Assembly: GCF_000969605.1 (NCBI RefSeq)
Contig: NZ_JZUE01000003.1
Span: forward strand, 62,001 to 126,000
Source: Aquincola tertiaricarbonis
GTDB taxonomy: Bacteria > Pseudomonadota > Gammaproteobacteria > Burkholderiales > Burkholderiaceae_C
Length of the DNA: 64,000 nucleotides
Direction of reading: 5' to 3'
Position numbers and translations under genes: made by a program. The notes beneath the pieces were generated by a model. That model was not told where the DNA came from and searched no databases. It saw only the letters and a list, made by a program, of their open reading frames with translations. The first letter of the stretch is position 1. The number at the start of each line of letters is the position of its first letter. Shown in pieces: positions 9,348-18,344 of this stretch.

Positions 9348-10592
9348 ATGACTCCCACGCTTCGCCCCCTTGCTGCGCTGATGCTGATGCTGGCCGCCAG
9401 CGCCCCGATGGCCGCGCCGGTCGGCCTGGACTACCTGGGCCAGGCCACGCTGGCCACCGGCACGCAGTTCGCCGGTACGCAGGTGGGCGGTCTCTCGGGC
9501 ATCGACTACGACGCGGCCACCCAGACCTACATCGCCATCAGCGACGACCGCAGCCAGCTCAACCCGGCGCGCTACTACCGCATGACGCTGGACACCGCGC
9601 AGTTCCAGCGCGCCAACAACGCCAGCGCCGCCGGCGTGCAGTTCACCGGCGTGACCACGCTGCGCAACCTGGACGGCCAGCCGTTCGCCGCGGCCGGCGT
9701 CGACCCGGAATCGATCCGCCTGGTGCGTGGCGCCAAAGGCCCGACGCTGCTGTGGACCAGCGAAGGCCAGCGCAGCGCCGCCGGCCTGCAGAACCCCACG
9801 CTGCGCGAGATGCACCTCGACGGCACCCCCGTGCGCGGCGTCGACGTGCCCGCCACCTTCCTGCCGGCCGGCACCGTCGCCGGCAATGCCGCGGGCGACC
9901 GCGGCGTGCGCAACAACCTGGCCTTCGAGAGCCTGACGCTGTCCACCGACGGCACCCGTGCCTACGTGGCCACCGAAGGCGCCCTGGTGCAGGACGGCCC
10001 GGCCGCCACGCTGGCCGCCGGCTCGTACAGCCGAGTGGCCGAGTTCAACCTGGCCAGCGGCCAGGCCGGTGCGCAGTACGTCTACCGCACCGATGCCATC
10101 GTCGCCGCGCCCGCGCCGGGCGGTTTCTCCGACAACGGCCTGGTGGAGATGCTGGCGGTGTCCGAAGGCCGCTTCATCGCGATGGAGCGGTCGTTCTCCA
10201 CCGGCGTGGGCTTCAACATCCGGCTGTACCTGACCGACACCGTGGGCGCCAGCGACGTGTCGTCGCTGGCTTCGCTGCAGGGCGCCAGCTTCAGCACCAT
10301 GCGCAAGTCGTTGCTGCTGGACCTGGGCACGCTGCGCAACGACGACGGCTCCGCCCTGGTGCTGGACAACATCGAAGGCATCACCTGGGGTGCCGACGTC
10401 GGCGGTCGCAAGACGCTGATGCTGGTGGCCGACAACAACTTCTCGACCGGCGAGTTCACGCAGTTCGTCGCGCTGGGCGTCAACGGCGACCTGGCCCTGG
10501 CGCCGGTGCCGGAGCCCTCGACCTATGCGCTGATGCTGGGCGGCCTGGCGCTGATGGGCGCCGTGGCCCGCCGCCGAAAGCGCGGCGGCTGA
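9348..10592 (+). CDS. Exported phytase-like esterase with PEP-CTERM anchor
   Basis: A 414-residue exported protein of the esterase-like activity of phytase family. Residues 1-23 are a signal peptide (LMLMLAASAPMAAP). The body has the beta-propeller-like motifs GGLSGIDYDAATQTYIAISD, GVDPESIRLV and FESLTLSTDGTRAYVATEGA typical of the phytase-like domain. The tail is PEP-CTERM (VPEPSTYALMLGGLALMG then RRRKRGG). Thirty-two bases of this tail are identical to the tail of the GDSL esterase 4.8 kb upstream. The ATG chosen precedes the signal peptide directly; longer in-frame starts upstream would bury it. It is tail to tail with metG. The substrate is unknown. Confidence 0.82.
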   Translation: MTPTLRPLAALMLMLAASAPMAAPVGLDYLGQATLATGTQFAGTQVGGLSGIDYDAATQTYIAISDDRSQLNPARYYRMTLDTAQFQRANNASAAGVQFTGVTTLRNLDGQPFAAAGVDPESIRLVRGAKGPTLLWTSEGQRSAAGLQNPTLREMHLDGTPVRGVDVPATFLPAGTVAGNAAGDRGVRNNLAFESLTLSTDGTRAYVATEGALVQDGPAATLAAGSYSRVAEFNLASGQAGAQYVYRTDAIVAAPAPGGFSDNGLVEMLAVSEGRFIAMERSFSTGVGFNIRLYLTDTVGASDVSSLASLQGASFSTMRKSLLLDLGTLRNDDGSALVLDNIEGITWGADVGGRKTLMLVADNNFSTGEFTQFVALGVNGDLALAPVPEPSTYALMLGGLALMGAVARRRKRGG

Positions 10593-10610
10593 GGCACAGC
10601 GCCGACGTGC

Positions 10611-12653
10611 TCAGCGCACCCGCATGCCGGGTTGCGCGCCCGGGCCGGGCTCCAGCACGAAGATGCCGGGCTCGGCCTTCTCGTCGGCATGCGATGCGGC
10701 CAGCACCATGCCTTCGCTCAGGCCGAACTTCATCTTGCGCGGCGCCAGGTTGGCCACCATCACCGTCAGCTTGCCCACCAGGTCTTCGGGCTTGTAGGCC
10801 GACTTGATGCCGCTGAACACGTTGCGGGTGCGGCCCTCGCCCACGTCCAGCGTCAGCCGCAGCAGCTTGTCGCTGCCTTCCACGGCTTCGGCATTGACGA
10901 TCTTGGCGATGCGCAGGTCGACCTTGGCGAAGTCGTCGATCTTGATCTCGGGCGCGATGTCCTCGCCGCCCGGCACCACCTTGGGCGCCGGCGGCGGGGC
11001 CAGCAGCTCGTCGAGCTGCTGCGTGTCCACGCGCTGCATCAGGTGCTTGAACTCGCCGATGCGCTCCACCTGCGAAGGGCCGATGCTGCGGTCGAAGCGC
11101 ACGTTCAGGAAGGTGGCGGCCCGCGCCGCGGTATCCGGCAGCACGGCGGCCAGCAGGCGCGTCAGCAGCTCGAAGGCACGCATCAGCGTGCTGCACACCT
11201 CGTGCAGGCGCTGGGCGGCCTCGGGCTTCTTGGCCAGCTCCCAGGGCTTGTTCTCGTCGGTGTAGCCGTTGACCACGTCGGCCAGCGCCATGATGTCGCG
11301 CAGGGCCTTGCCGTACTCGCGCTCGTCGAACAGCCTGCACAGCGCCGGCTGCGCGGCCACGATCTGGTCGTGGATGGCGGCATCGGCGGCCGGCAGCTCG
11401 GCCACCGGCAGCACGCGGCCTTCGAAGCGCTTGTTCAGGAAACCCGCGGCCCGGCTGGCGATGTTGACGTACTTGCCGATCAGGTCGGAGTTGACCCGGG
11501 CCACGAAGTCCTCGGGATTGAAGTCCACGTCTTCCACCCGGCCGTTGAGCTTGGCCGCCAGGTAGTAGCGCAGCCACTCGGCATTCATGCCCAGCTCCAG
11601 GTACTTCAGCGGCGACAGGCCGGTGCCGCGGCTCTTGCTCATCTTCTCGCCGCTGAGCTGCAGGAAGCCGTGCACGTTCACGTGGTCGGGCGTCTTGCGG
11701 CCGCTGAAGTGCAGCATCGCCGGCCAGAACAGCGTGTGGAAGTAGGTGATGTCCTTGCCGATGAAGTGGATCTGCTCGACCGCCGGGTCGGCGAAGAAGG
11801 CGTCGAAGTCGCGGCCGGTCTTGCCGAAGTAGTTCTTCAACGAGGCGAGGTAGCCCACCGGCGCATCCAGCCACACGTAGAAGTACTTGTCCTCGGTGTC
11901 GGGGATGCGGATGCCGAAGTAGGGCGCGTCGCGGCTGATGTCCCAGTCGGCCAGGCCGCCGTGGCCGTGCTCGTCCACCGCGAACCATTCGCTGATCTTG
12001 TTCAGCACCTCGGGCTGCAGCCGGCCCGGCGTGTGCGTCCAGTCCTTCAGGAAGTCGAGGCAGCGCTGCGACGAGAGCTGGAAGAAGTAGTGCACGCTGG
12101 TCTTGAGCACCGGCGTGGCGCCGGTCAGCGCCGAGTACGGGTTCTTCAGCTCGGTAGGGGAGTACACCGCGCCGCACACCTCGCAGCTGTCGCCGTACTG
12201 GTCCTTGGCGCCGCACCGGGGGCACTCGCCCTTGATGTAGCGGTCGGGCAGGAACATGTTCTTCACCGGGTCGAAGAACTGCTCGATCGAGCGCTCGGTG
12301 ATCAGGCCGGCCTTGCGCAGCGCGCGGTAGATGTCCTGCGCCAGCTCGTGGTTCTCGGGGCCGTCGGTGGAGTGCCAGTTGTCGAAGCCGATGTGGAAGC
12401 CGTCGAGGTACTGCTGGCGGCCGGCGGCGATGTCGGCCACGAAGGCCTGCGGCGTCTTGCCGGCCTTTTCGGCCGCGATCATGATCGGCGCGCCGTGGGC
12501 ATCGTCCGCGCACACGAAGTGCACCTCGTGGCCCTGCATGCGCTGGTGCCGCACCCAGATGTCGGCCTGGATGTACTCCATCATGTGGCCGATGTGGAAG
12601 GGCGCGTTGGCGTAGGGCAGGGCGGTGGTGACGAAGATTTTGCGGTGGGTCAT
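10611..12653 (-). CDS. metG: Methionyl-tRNA synthetase
   Basis: MetG charges tRNA-Met with methionine. The 680-residue product has the class I HIGH motif at 20-23 (FHIGHMMEY). It has a zinc knuckle with C144, C147, C157 and C160, and the KMSKS loop at 337-341. After the anticodon-binding helices, a C-terminal EMAP-like tRNA-binding domain begins near residue 575 ([20 protein letters not shown]), which makes this the long dimeric form. The ATG at 12653 gives the classical [18 protein letters not shown] start; the frame is open further upstream but adds low-complexity sequence. In many Betaproteobacteria metG is divergent from apbC and close to dcd; here 5.7 kb of other genes lie between metG and apbC. 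Confidence 0.97.
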   Translation of the reverse strand: MTHRKIFVTTALPYANAPFHIGHMMEYIQADIWVRHQRMQGHEVHFVCADDAHGAPIMIAAEKAGKTPQAFVADIAAGRQQYLDGFHIGFDNWHSTDGPENHELAQDIYRALRKAGLITERSIEQFFDPVKNMFLPDRYIKGECPRCGAKDQYGDSCEVCGAVYSPTELKNPYSALTGATPVLKTSVHYFFQLSSQRCLDFLKDWTHTPGRLQPEVLNKISEWFAVDEHGHGGLADWDISRDAPYFGIRIPDTEDKYFYVWLDAPVGYLASLKNYFGKTGRDFDAFFADPAVEQIHFIGKDITYFHTLFWPAMLHFSGRKTPDHVNVHGFLQLSGEKMSKSRGTGLSPLKYLELGMNAEWLRYYLAAKLNGRVEDVDFNPEDFVARVNSDLIGKYVNIASRAAGFLNKRFEGRVLPVAELPAADAAIHDQIVAAQPALCRLFDEREYGKALRDIMALADVVNGYTDENKPWELAKKPEAAQRLHEVCSTLMRAFELLTRLLAAVLPDTAARAATFLNVRFDRSIGPSQVERIGEFKHLMQRVDTQQLDELLAPPPAPKVVPGGEDIAPEIKIDDFAKVDLRIAKIVNAEAVEGSDKLLRLTLDVGEGRTRNVFSGIKSAYKPEDLVGKLTVMVANLAPRKMKFGLSEGMVLAASHADEKAEPGIFVLEPGPGAQPGMRVR

Positions 12654-12695
12654 GGGGTGCACGCCGAGGCAGTGGGGCGCTCGGGGCGATCGGGG

Positions 12696-12701
12696 ATTGT
12701 A
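12696..12701 (-). promoter_or_regulatory. Possible metG -10 box
   Basis: Read on the minus strand this is TACAAT, five of six matches to the sigma-70 -10 consensus. It lies 42 bases before the metG ATG. No convincing -35 box is seen at the right distance; a 20-base palindrome occupies the place instead. Inference only. Confidence 0.35.
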
Positions 12702-12708
12702 GGAAAGG

Positions 12709-12728
12709 CCTCCTGCAGATGCAGGAGG
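12709..12728. repeat. Perfect inverted repeat in the metG leader/promoter region
   Basis: The nine-base arms CCTCCTGCA and TGCAGGAGG are separated by only two bases. The right arm can alternatively pair with the GCGCCTCC that follows at about 12737-12744, so two exclusive hairpins are possible. It overlaps where a -35 box for metG would sit, so it may be a regulator site rather than an RNA structure. There is no T tract, so it is not a standard terminator. Confidence 0.5.
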
Positions 12729-12859
12729 CGGCGGCAGCGCCTCCATCAGCCAGCGGATGTGCTGCCGCACCGGGGCCGAAGAGAGTGCGCCGGCGGCCCG
12801 CTGCGGCCGCTGCCTGCCGGCTGGATGTCCCGGGCCGCGGGCGCCCCTAGGAGGATCGC

Positions 12860-14935
12860 ATGCCCCGCCCGCACACACCCGAGCCCCGCGCCGCCGCCGG
12901 CCGCTCCCGCCACCCCCAGCCCGCGCGCCGCCGATGGCGCACCGGTGCGCCGTTCTGCGTCGCCTGGCTGGCCGCCGCGCTGGTGGCGGGCTGCGGCGGC
13001 GACGGCGACGATGCCGCGGTGCTGAACGCCGATGCAGACAGCGCCACCATGCCCTGGAACACCAGCGTGACGGTGGACGTGCTGGCCAACGACAGCAGCA
13101 ACGACGGACCGGTGACCGTGGCCTCGGTGGCCGAGCCCGAACACGGCACCGCGGCCATGGTGGATGGCCGACTTGTCTATACACCTGAGCCCGGCTGGTT
13201 CGGCGTGGAGACGGTGACCTACACCGCCAGCGGTGCCGGCATCCAGGTGGCGGTGCCGGTGCGCATCGCGGTGCAGGCCCGCATGACCCTGGCCGGCACC
13301 GTGGCCGACGCGCCGCTGGCCCGGGCCGCGGTGAAGGTGGCGGTGGGCGACGACGAGTTCGGCACCACCACCGACGCCGACGGCCGCTACCGCGTGGAGG
13401 TGACCGCCGATGCGCAGGCCGACGTGGTGCGCATCGAGGCCACCGGCACCGGCATGCAAGCCACCGTGCGCCTGGTCGGCTATGCCGGCACGGCCGGCGC
13501 GGTGGCCGAGGACATCGATGCCGCCGGCGTGGTCAGCGCAGCCGACGAGCCGGGGCTGGACGTGTCCCACGTCAGCACCGCCATCGCCGCGCTGATCTCG
13601 CGTGGCAAGGACGGCGCGCCCAAGACGGGCGAGGCGCTGGACGCGGCGCTGGCCACGGTGTCGCCCGAAGCAGCGCTGATGGTGGCCACGCTGCTGCAGC
13701 AGGTGATCGACCATGGCCAGCCCCTGCCCGCAGGGCATGCCGACACCTGGGCCTTCGCGTTGGATGCGTCCGCCACCCGTGCGCGGCGCAACGAGATGAT
13801 GGTCGACGGCAGCTGGTGGTCGGCGCTCTCGGACACGATGGACCGCGCGCCCGCCGTGCCCTTCACCGGCCCCGCCACCGGCGAGGCCACGCTGGTGGTG
13901 CAGGACGTCTATGGCCCGGGCGAGTTGTGGCTGCTGCGTGCCGATGGTGGCGGCACCGCCACTGCGCCCGAAGGCACGCGCGACCTCCGCTGGCAGGTGC
14001 AGGACGGCGACCTGTCCGTCAGCTATGCCCAGCCCCGCCTGGACTACACCACGTGGGCGCCGGACCCGCAGACCCAGGAGATGCTGCGCGTGAACGTCGA
14101 GACCACCGGCCTGCGGCTGCGGCTGGTCAGCGGCCGTCAACTGGCGGTGTCTTCCCGCCTGCAGCGCCAGACCGTCAGCGAAGGCCCGCGCAGCGGCGAG
14201 GTGCTCCTGGCCGCCCAGGCCGAGCCGTGGCAGCCGGCGTCGGTGGCCACCGCACTGGATGCCTACCCGGTGGAAGCGGCCGACCTCGCGCCGGGCACCC
14301 GCTGGGCCGGTGCGGTGCTGCGCGCGCCGTCGTCCAGCTTCGACGGCCTGGCCGCCGACGTGCTGCAGGTGGAGTCCGCCACCCGGGCGCGGCTGGAGCT
14401 GGCGGGCGTGGAGCGCACGCTGAGCGTGGCCGACGGCAGCTTCAGCCTGAAGGACAACACGGGCGCGGAATGGCGCTATACGCGGCTGCGCCCGGCCACG
14501 GCCGACGGCCTGGAATCCTGGCTGGTGCAGGGCCGCATCGGCACGCCCACCGCCTGGGCCGCGGTGGTGCCGATCGCGCCGCTGGCCAAGCGGTACACGC
14601 CGACGGCAGCCGACCTGGCGCGTGCATGGGACTTCGACCCCGATGGCGCCTATGGCAGGTGGCGCATCACGCTGCAGGCCGATGGCACCGCGTCCGTGTA
14701 CGACGCGGCGGGCCGCTGGACGCTGCAAACCGACGGCCAGGCGCACATCGTGCGACCCGACTCCGGCGGCTATGAGCAGGTGATCCAGTGGTGGCCGCTG
14801 GCGCTGGCCGACGGCCGCATGGTGGTGCTGCAGAACGAGCAGTACCTGCCCACGGGCGAGGTGCCGGCCTCCGACGCGGCCGTCACCCGCTACCGCACGC
14901 TGACGGTCGTGGAGGCGGCCCCACCGGCACCCTGA
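12860..14935 (+). CDS. Large exported lipoprotein, Ig/cadherin-like N-terminus, unknown function
   Basis: A 691-residue product that I do not recognise as a named family. The N-terminus is long and arginine-rich, then hydrophobic, ending in the lipobox LVAGC with C45. Residues about 50-130 resemble the tandem cadherin/Ig-like domains of surface adhesins ([26 protein letters not shown]). Residues about 145-200 resemble a carboxypeptidase-regulatory-like fold ([14 protein letters not shown]). The remaining 490 residues have many short beta strands and no motif I can name. A strong AGGAGG ribosome-binding site lies just before the ATG. It is divergent from metG and tail to tail with the opgD genes. 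It is probably an outer-membrane or surface protein; no catalytic residues are visible. Confidence 0.7.
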   Translation: MPRPHTPEPRAAAGRSRHPQPARRRWRTGAPFCVAWLAAALVAGCGGDGDDAAVLNADADSATMPWNTSVTVDVLANDSSNDGPVTVASVAEPEHGTAAMVDGRLVYTPEPGWFGVETVTYTASGAGIQVAVPVRIAVQARMTLAGTVADAPLARAAVKVAVGDDEFGTTTDADGRYRVEVTADAQADVVRIEATGTGMQATVRLVGYAGTAGAVAEDIDAAGVVSAADEPGLDVSHVSTAIAALISRGKDGAPKTGEALDAALATVSPEAALMVATLLQQVIDHGQPLPAGHADTWAFALDASATRARRNEMMVDGSWWSALSDTMDRAPAVPFTGPATGEATLVVQDVYGPGELWLLRADGGGTATAPEGTRDLRWQVQDGDLSVSYAQPRLDYTTWAPDPQTQEMLRVNVETTGLRLRLVSGRQLAVSSRLQRQTVSEGPRSGEVLLAAQAEPWQPASVATALDAYPVEAADLAPGTRWAGAVLRAPSSSFDGLAADVLQVESATRARLELAGVERTLSVADGSFSLKDNTGAEWRYTRLRPATADGLESWLVQGRIGTPTAWAAVVPIAPLAKRYTPTAADLARAWDFDPDGAYGRWRITLQADGTASVYDAAGRWTLQTDGQAHIVRPDSGGYEQVIQWWPLALADGRMVVLQNEQYLPTGEVPASDAAVTRYRTLTVVEAAPPAP

Positions 14936-14948
14936 AGCGCAAGGTGCC

Positions 14949-16544
14949 TCACCCCACCGCCCGCTCCGCGGGCGGCGGTGGCTGCCACTGGTACAGCCAG
15001 GTCTCGGTGAGTGCCTTGTCGCCGCTGCGCAGGTACAGGCGCACGGTGATCTGCTCGGTGCTGTCGTCCGGCGGCACCAGGTCGAACATGGCGCGGTAGC
15101 CCTTGACCGCGTCCAGCGGCCGGGCCGAGGTGATCTCGGCCTTGCCGCGGCTCAGGCTGATCACCGGCTCCACCCTGGCGCCCACGGGCAGCCGGGCCAG
15201 CTCGCCACCTGCGAAGTCGATGGCGAAGCGCCACGAGAAATACGGCCGCGGCTTGCCCACCACGCCGCCGAGACCGGTGCGCGTGGCCACGCAGCGCGCC
15301 AGCGGCGGCTGCACCGGCGCCTCGGCGCCCCAGTGCAGCCGGTAGGCGAACAGCGCCTCCTGCGCCGGCACCAGCGGCGTGGCCGGGTTCCAGAAGGCGA
15401 CGATGTTGTCGAAGGTCTCGTCCACCGTCGGGATCTCCACCAGCTGCATTGAGCCGGCGCCCCAGTCGCCCTTGGGCTCCACCCACAGGCTGGGCCGGCG
15501 GTCGTAGAACACTCCGTCGTCCTGGTAGTGGTTGAAGTCGCGGTCGCGCTGCAGCAGGCCGAAGCCGCGCGGCTGCCGGTCGGCGAAGGCGTTGAAGGCC
15601 AGGTGGCGCGGATTGGTCAGCGGCCGCCAGATCCATTCGCCGCCGCCGGTGTGCATCGCCAGGCCGTCGGAATCATGGATCTCGGGCCGCCAGTCGTTGG
15701 CCATGCGGCGGTCGTTCTCGCCGGTCTGGTACATGCTGGTACAGGGCGCGATGCCCAGCCGCTCGATCGGCTTGCGCGGGTACAGCGCGGCATCCACGTC
15801 CATCACCGTGGTGTCGCCGGGCGCGATGGCAAAGCGGTAGGCGCCGGCCACGCTGGGCGAATCCAGCATCGCGTAGACCACCAGCGTGCCGGACTTGGGA
15901 TCGGGCCGCTCCAGGAAGAAGTCGGTGAAGTCGGGAAACTCCTCTGGCCGCCCCATCGCGGTGTCGATCGCCAGGCCGCGGGCCGACAGGCCGTACTGCT
16001 TGCTGGCGCCCACGGCGCGGAAGTAGCTGGCGCCGAGGAAGGCGGCCATGTCCAGCTTGAAGTTGGTGTCGAAGTTCAGCCGGAAGCCTGCGAAGCCCAG
16101 GTCGGGCGGCTGCTTCGCGCCATTCAGGCCGCTCTTGCCGTAGTCGAACATCGCGGGGTCGTAGGCCAGCTCCTGGGCCTGGCCGCCGCGTACCTCGAAC
16201 ATGCGCACCGGCCGTTTGAAGAACAGGCCCAGGTGGAACAGCTTGACCTGGAAGCGCAGCGATTCATCGGCCCACAGCGCATGGTCGGGCTTGAAGGTGA
16301 TGGCCTGGTACTGGTCCCAGTCCAGCGCGGCCACGTCGGCCGGCAAGTCCTGCCCGTGCGGCCTGTAGGGCTTGCCGGCCAGGTCGCGCGCGGCGCCCTT
16401 GAGCCAGGCGTAGTCGAAGGCCTGCGCCTTGCCCAGCGGCTTCAGGCCCGCCGCGCGGGCTGCGGGCGAAAGCATCGAAAGCGCGGCCGCACCAGCGGCG
16501 CCGAGCACGGTCCTGCGTTGCATGAAGGCCTTGTCGTGTGACAT
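14949..16544 (-). CDS. Periplasmic glucan biosynthesis protein, OpgD/OpgG family (copy 1)
   Basis: A 531-residue periplasmic protein of the MdoG/OpgG-OpgD family, which shapes osmoregulated periplasmic glucans. The twin-arginine signal MQRRTVLGAAGAAALS points to Tat export, as for E. coli OpgD. Family motifs include AFLGASYFRAVG, QYGLSARGLAIDTA, DSDGLAMHTGGGEWIWRPL, RGFGLLQRDRDFNHYQDD and YDRRPSLWVEP. Downstream of a paralogue on the same strand, with 46 bases between. The start could be the ATG at 16544 or, 21 bases inside, the one directly before QRR; both keep the Tat signal. No opgH glucosyltransferase gene is in the window, so the synthase must be elsewhere. Confidence 0.85.
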   Translation of the reverse strand: MSHDKAFMQRRTVLGAAGAAALSMLSPAARAAGLKPLGKAQAFDYAWLKGAARDLAGKPYRPHGQDLPADVAALDWDQYQAITFKPDHALWADESLRFQVKLFHLGLFFKRPVRMFEVRGGQAQELAYDPAMFDYGKSGLNGAKQPPDLGFAGFRLNFDTNFKLDMAAFLGASYFRAVGASKQYGLSARGLAIDTAMGRPEEFPDFTDFFLERPDPKSGTLVVYAMLDSPSVAGAYRFAIAPGDTTVMDVDAALYPRKPIERLGIAPCTSMYQTGENDRRMANDWRPEIHDSDGLAMHTGGGEWIWRPLTNPRHLAFNAFADRQPRGFGLLQRDRDFNHYQDDGVFYDRRPSLWVEPKGDWGAGSMQLVEIPTVDETFDNIVAFWNPATPLVPAQEALFAYRLHWGAEAPVQPPLARCVATRTGLGGVVGKPRPYFSWRFAIDFAGGELARLPVGARVEPVISLSRGKAEITSARPLDAVKGYRAMFDLVPPDDSTEQITVRLYLRSGDKALTETWLYQWQPPPPAERAVG

Positions 16545-16590
16545 GGCCTGGCATTGGCAACGCCAGTGCCCAGGGCGCGGCCGGCGGACG

Positions 16591-18207
16591 TCAGAAGGGG
16601 TGGTACTGGTAGAGCCAGGTCTCGGACAGCGTCTGCTCGCCGTTGCGCAGGTACAGCCGGATGTCCACCGGCTGCGTGCCTTCGGCGGTGAAGTCGAACT
16701 GCGCGCGCCAATGGCCGGGCACGCCATCGGGCACGGCTTCGGTGAACACGTACGAGAACCGGCCGCTGGCGGCCGACAGCACCGCCTCGGGCTTGACGCC
16801 GAAGGGCAGGTCCTTCAGCGGCCCGCCCATGAACTCCACCATGAACTTGCGCACGCCCGCCGGCCGCGGCTGCCCTGGCTGGCCGCCACGGCCCAGCCGC
16901 GTGCCGGTGCAGTGGGCCAGCGGCGTGGGATAGGGCTCCTTGTCGGTCCAGTGCAGGCGGTAGCGCAGGTCGTAGCGGCTGCCGGCGCGTGCAGGCTGGC
17001 GCGGCACCCACATCGCCACGGTGTTGTCGTGGATCTCGTCGTCGGTCGGGATCTCGATCAGCTGCACCTCGCCTTCGCCCCAGGCGCTGCCCAGCGGCTC
17101 CACCCACAGGCCGGGGCGGCGGTCGTACATCACGCCGTCCAGGTAGTGGTCGAAGTTGCGGTCGCGCTGCCACAGGCCGAAGCCGCGCGGGTTGTTGTCG
17201 GCAAAGGCCGAGGCGGTGGTGCCGCCGGGATTGTTCAGCGGGCGCCAGATGCGCTCGCCGGCGCCGTTCCACATCGCCAGGCCGTCGGAATCGTGCACCT
17301 CCGGCCGCCAGTCGATGGCGGTGGGCTTGACCGTCTCGGAGTACCAGTACATCGAGGTCAGCGGCGCCAGGCCCAGCCGGGCCACGTCCTTGCGCAGGAA
17401 CAGGCGCGCATCGATGTCCATGATGACCGCGGCCTCGCGCTTCATCACGAAGCGGTAGGCGCCGGTGATGCTGGGGCCCTCCAGCAGCGCATGCACCGTC
17501 ACGCTGGTGCTGCCTTCGGCCGGCGGCTCGAACCAGAAATGGGTGAAGGACGGGAACTCCTCGTCCTGCCCCGGCACCGCCGGGTTGATGGCCACGCCGC
17601 GGGCCGACAGGCCGTACTGGTACAGCTCGCCGATGGCGCGGAAGTAGCTGGCGCCCAGGAAGGCCACCCAGTCGTTGGACTTCCAGTCGAGCTTGGCCTG
17701 GTCGCCCAGCCGGCTTTCCTGGAAGCGGAAGCCGGCGAAGCCCGCGCCTTCGGGCAGCTCGCGCGCCGGGCTGTCGGCCGGCATCTCGAAGTACTGCGGC
17801 GAATACAGGATCTCGCGCGCGCCGAAGGCTTCGCCCTGCTTCTCCAGCACATGCATGTGCACCGGCGTCTGGAAGAAGCGGCCCATGTGGAAGAAGGTGA
17901 CCGGGAACGGGCCCGGGCCGTCCTTGAACAGCGCGCTGCCGGTGTCGAACTTGAGCTTGCCGTGCGCTTCGTAGTCGATGCGCTCCAGCACCTCGCGCGG
18001 CAGGTTCACCACCGGCGTGGGCGCCTGGCGGGCCATGGCTTCGGCACGGGCCACCAGCGCATCGAACGAGAACGGCTTGCGCGGCCCCAGCCGCAGGCCG
18101 GTGGCGGCCAGCGCCTGCGGGGGCAGGCCCAGGGCGGCCAGGCCCAGCGCGCTGCCGGCGGCGGTGATGAAGTGGCGTCGGTCGAGGCGGGTGGTCTTGT
18201 CGTCCAT
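16591..18207 (-). CDS. opgD: Periplasmic glucan biosynthesis protein, OpgD type (copy 2)
   Basis: A 538-residue Tat-exported glucan protein, closest in layout to OpgD (E. coli OpgD is about 550 residues). The Tat signal is DRRHFITAAGSALGLAALG. Body motifs parallel copy 1: AFLGASYFRAIGELYQYGLS, DSDGLAMWNGAGERIWRPL, NPRGFGLWQRDRNFDHYLD and MYDRRPGLWVEP. The ATG at 18207 was preferred over an upstream TTG. The two copies are clearly homologous but diverged, so the duplication is old or one copy was acquired. They probably form one operon read away from apbC; the 137-base gap to apbC must hold both promoters. Which copy plays the OpgD role and which the OpgG role cannot be told. Confidence 0.87.
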   Translation of the reverse strand: MDDKTTRLDRRHFITAAGSALGLAALGLPPQALAATGLRLGPRKPFSFDALVARAEAMARQAPTPVVNLPREVLERIDYEAHGKLKFDTGSALFKDGPGPFPVTFFHMGRFFQTPVHMHVLEKQGEAFGAREILYSPQYFEMPADSPARELPEGAGFAGFRFQESRLGDQAKLDWKSNDWVAFLGASYFRAIGELYQYGLSARGVAINPAVPGQDEEFPSFTHFWFEPPAEGSTSVTVHALLEGPSITGAYRFVMKREAAVIMDIDARLFLRKDVARLGLAPLTSMYWYSETVKPTAIDWRPEVHDSDGLAMWNGAGERIWRPLNNPGGTTASAFADNNPRGFGLWQRDRNFDHYLDGVMYDRRPGLWVEPLGSAWGEGEVQLIEIPTDDEIHDNTVAMWVPRQPARAGSRYDLRYRLHWTDKEPYPTPLAHCTGTRLGRGGQPGQPRPAGVRKFMVEFMGGPLKDLPFGVKPEAVLSAASGRFSYVFTEAVPDGVPGHWRAQFDFTAEGTQPVDIRLYLRNGEQTLSETWLYQYHPF

Positions 18208-18331
18208 GCGGAATGCGGTAGTCAAACAAACGGGGCGGAGGATATGCGCGCCCGGCGCCGCACTTGTAAGCAGCCGCCATACCCGGTGGCGTCGGCCCGG
18301 CCCTGCGGCGAGCCGGCCGGGCGGCCTTCGT

Positions 18332-18337
18332 TAGACT
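18332..18337 (+). promoter_or_regulatory. Possible apbC -10 box implying a leaderless mRNA
   Basis: TAGACT, four of six matches to the consensus, lies seven bases before the apbC ATG. There is no purine-rich ribosome-binding site in the ten bases before that ATG. Transcription would start at or next to the start codon. Confidence 0.4.
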
Positions 18338-18344
18338 GCCCACC

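Noticed and set aside
10611-13184. MetG with a 177-residue N-terminal extension
   Set aside because: The upstream frame is low-complexity, arginine/proline-rich text typical of GC-rich shadow frames, and the ATG at 12653 gives the conserved family start.
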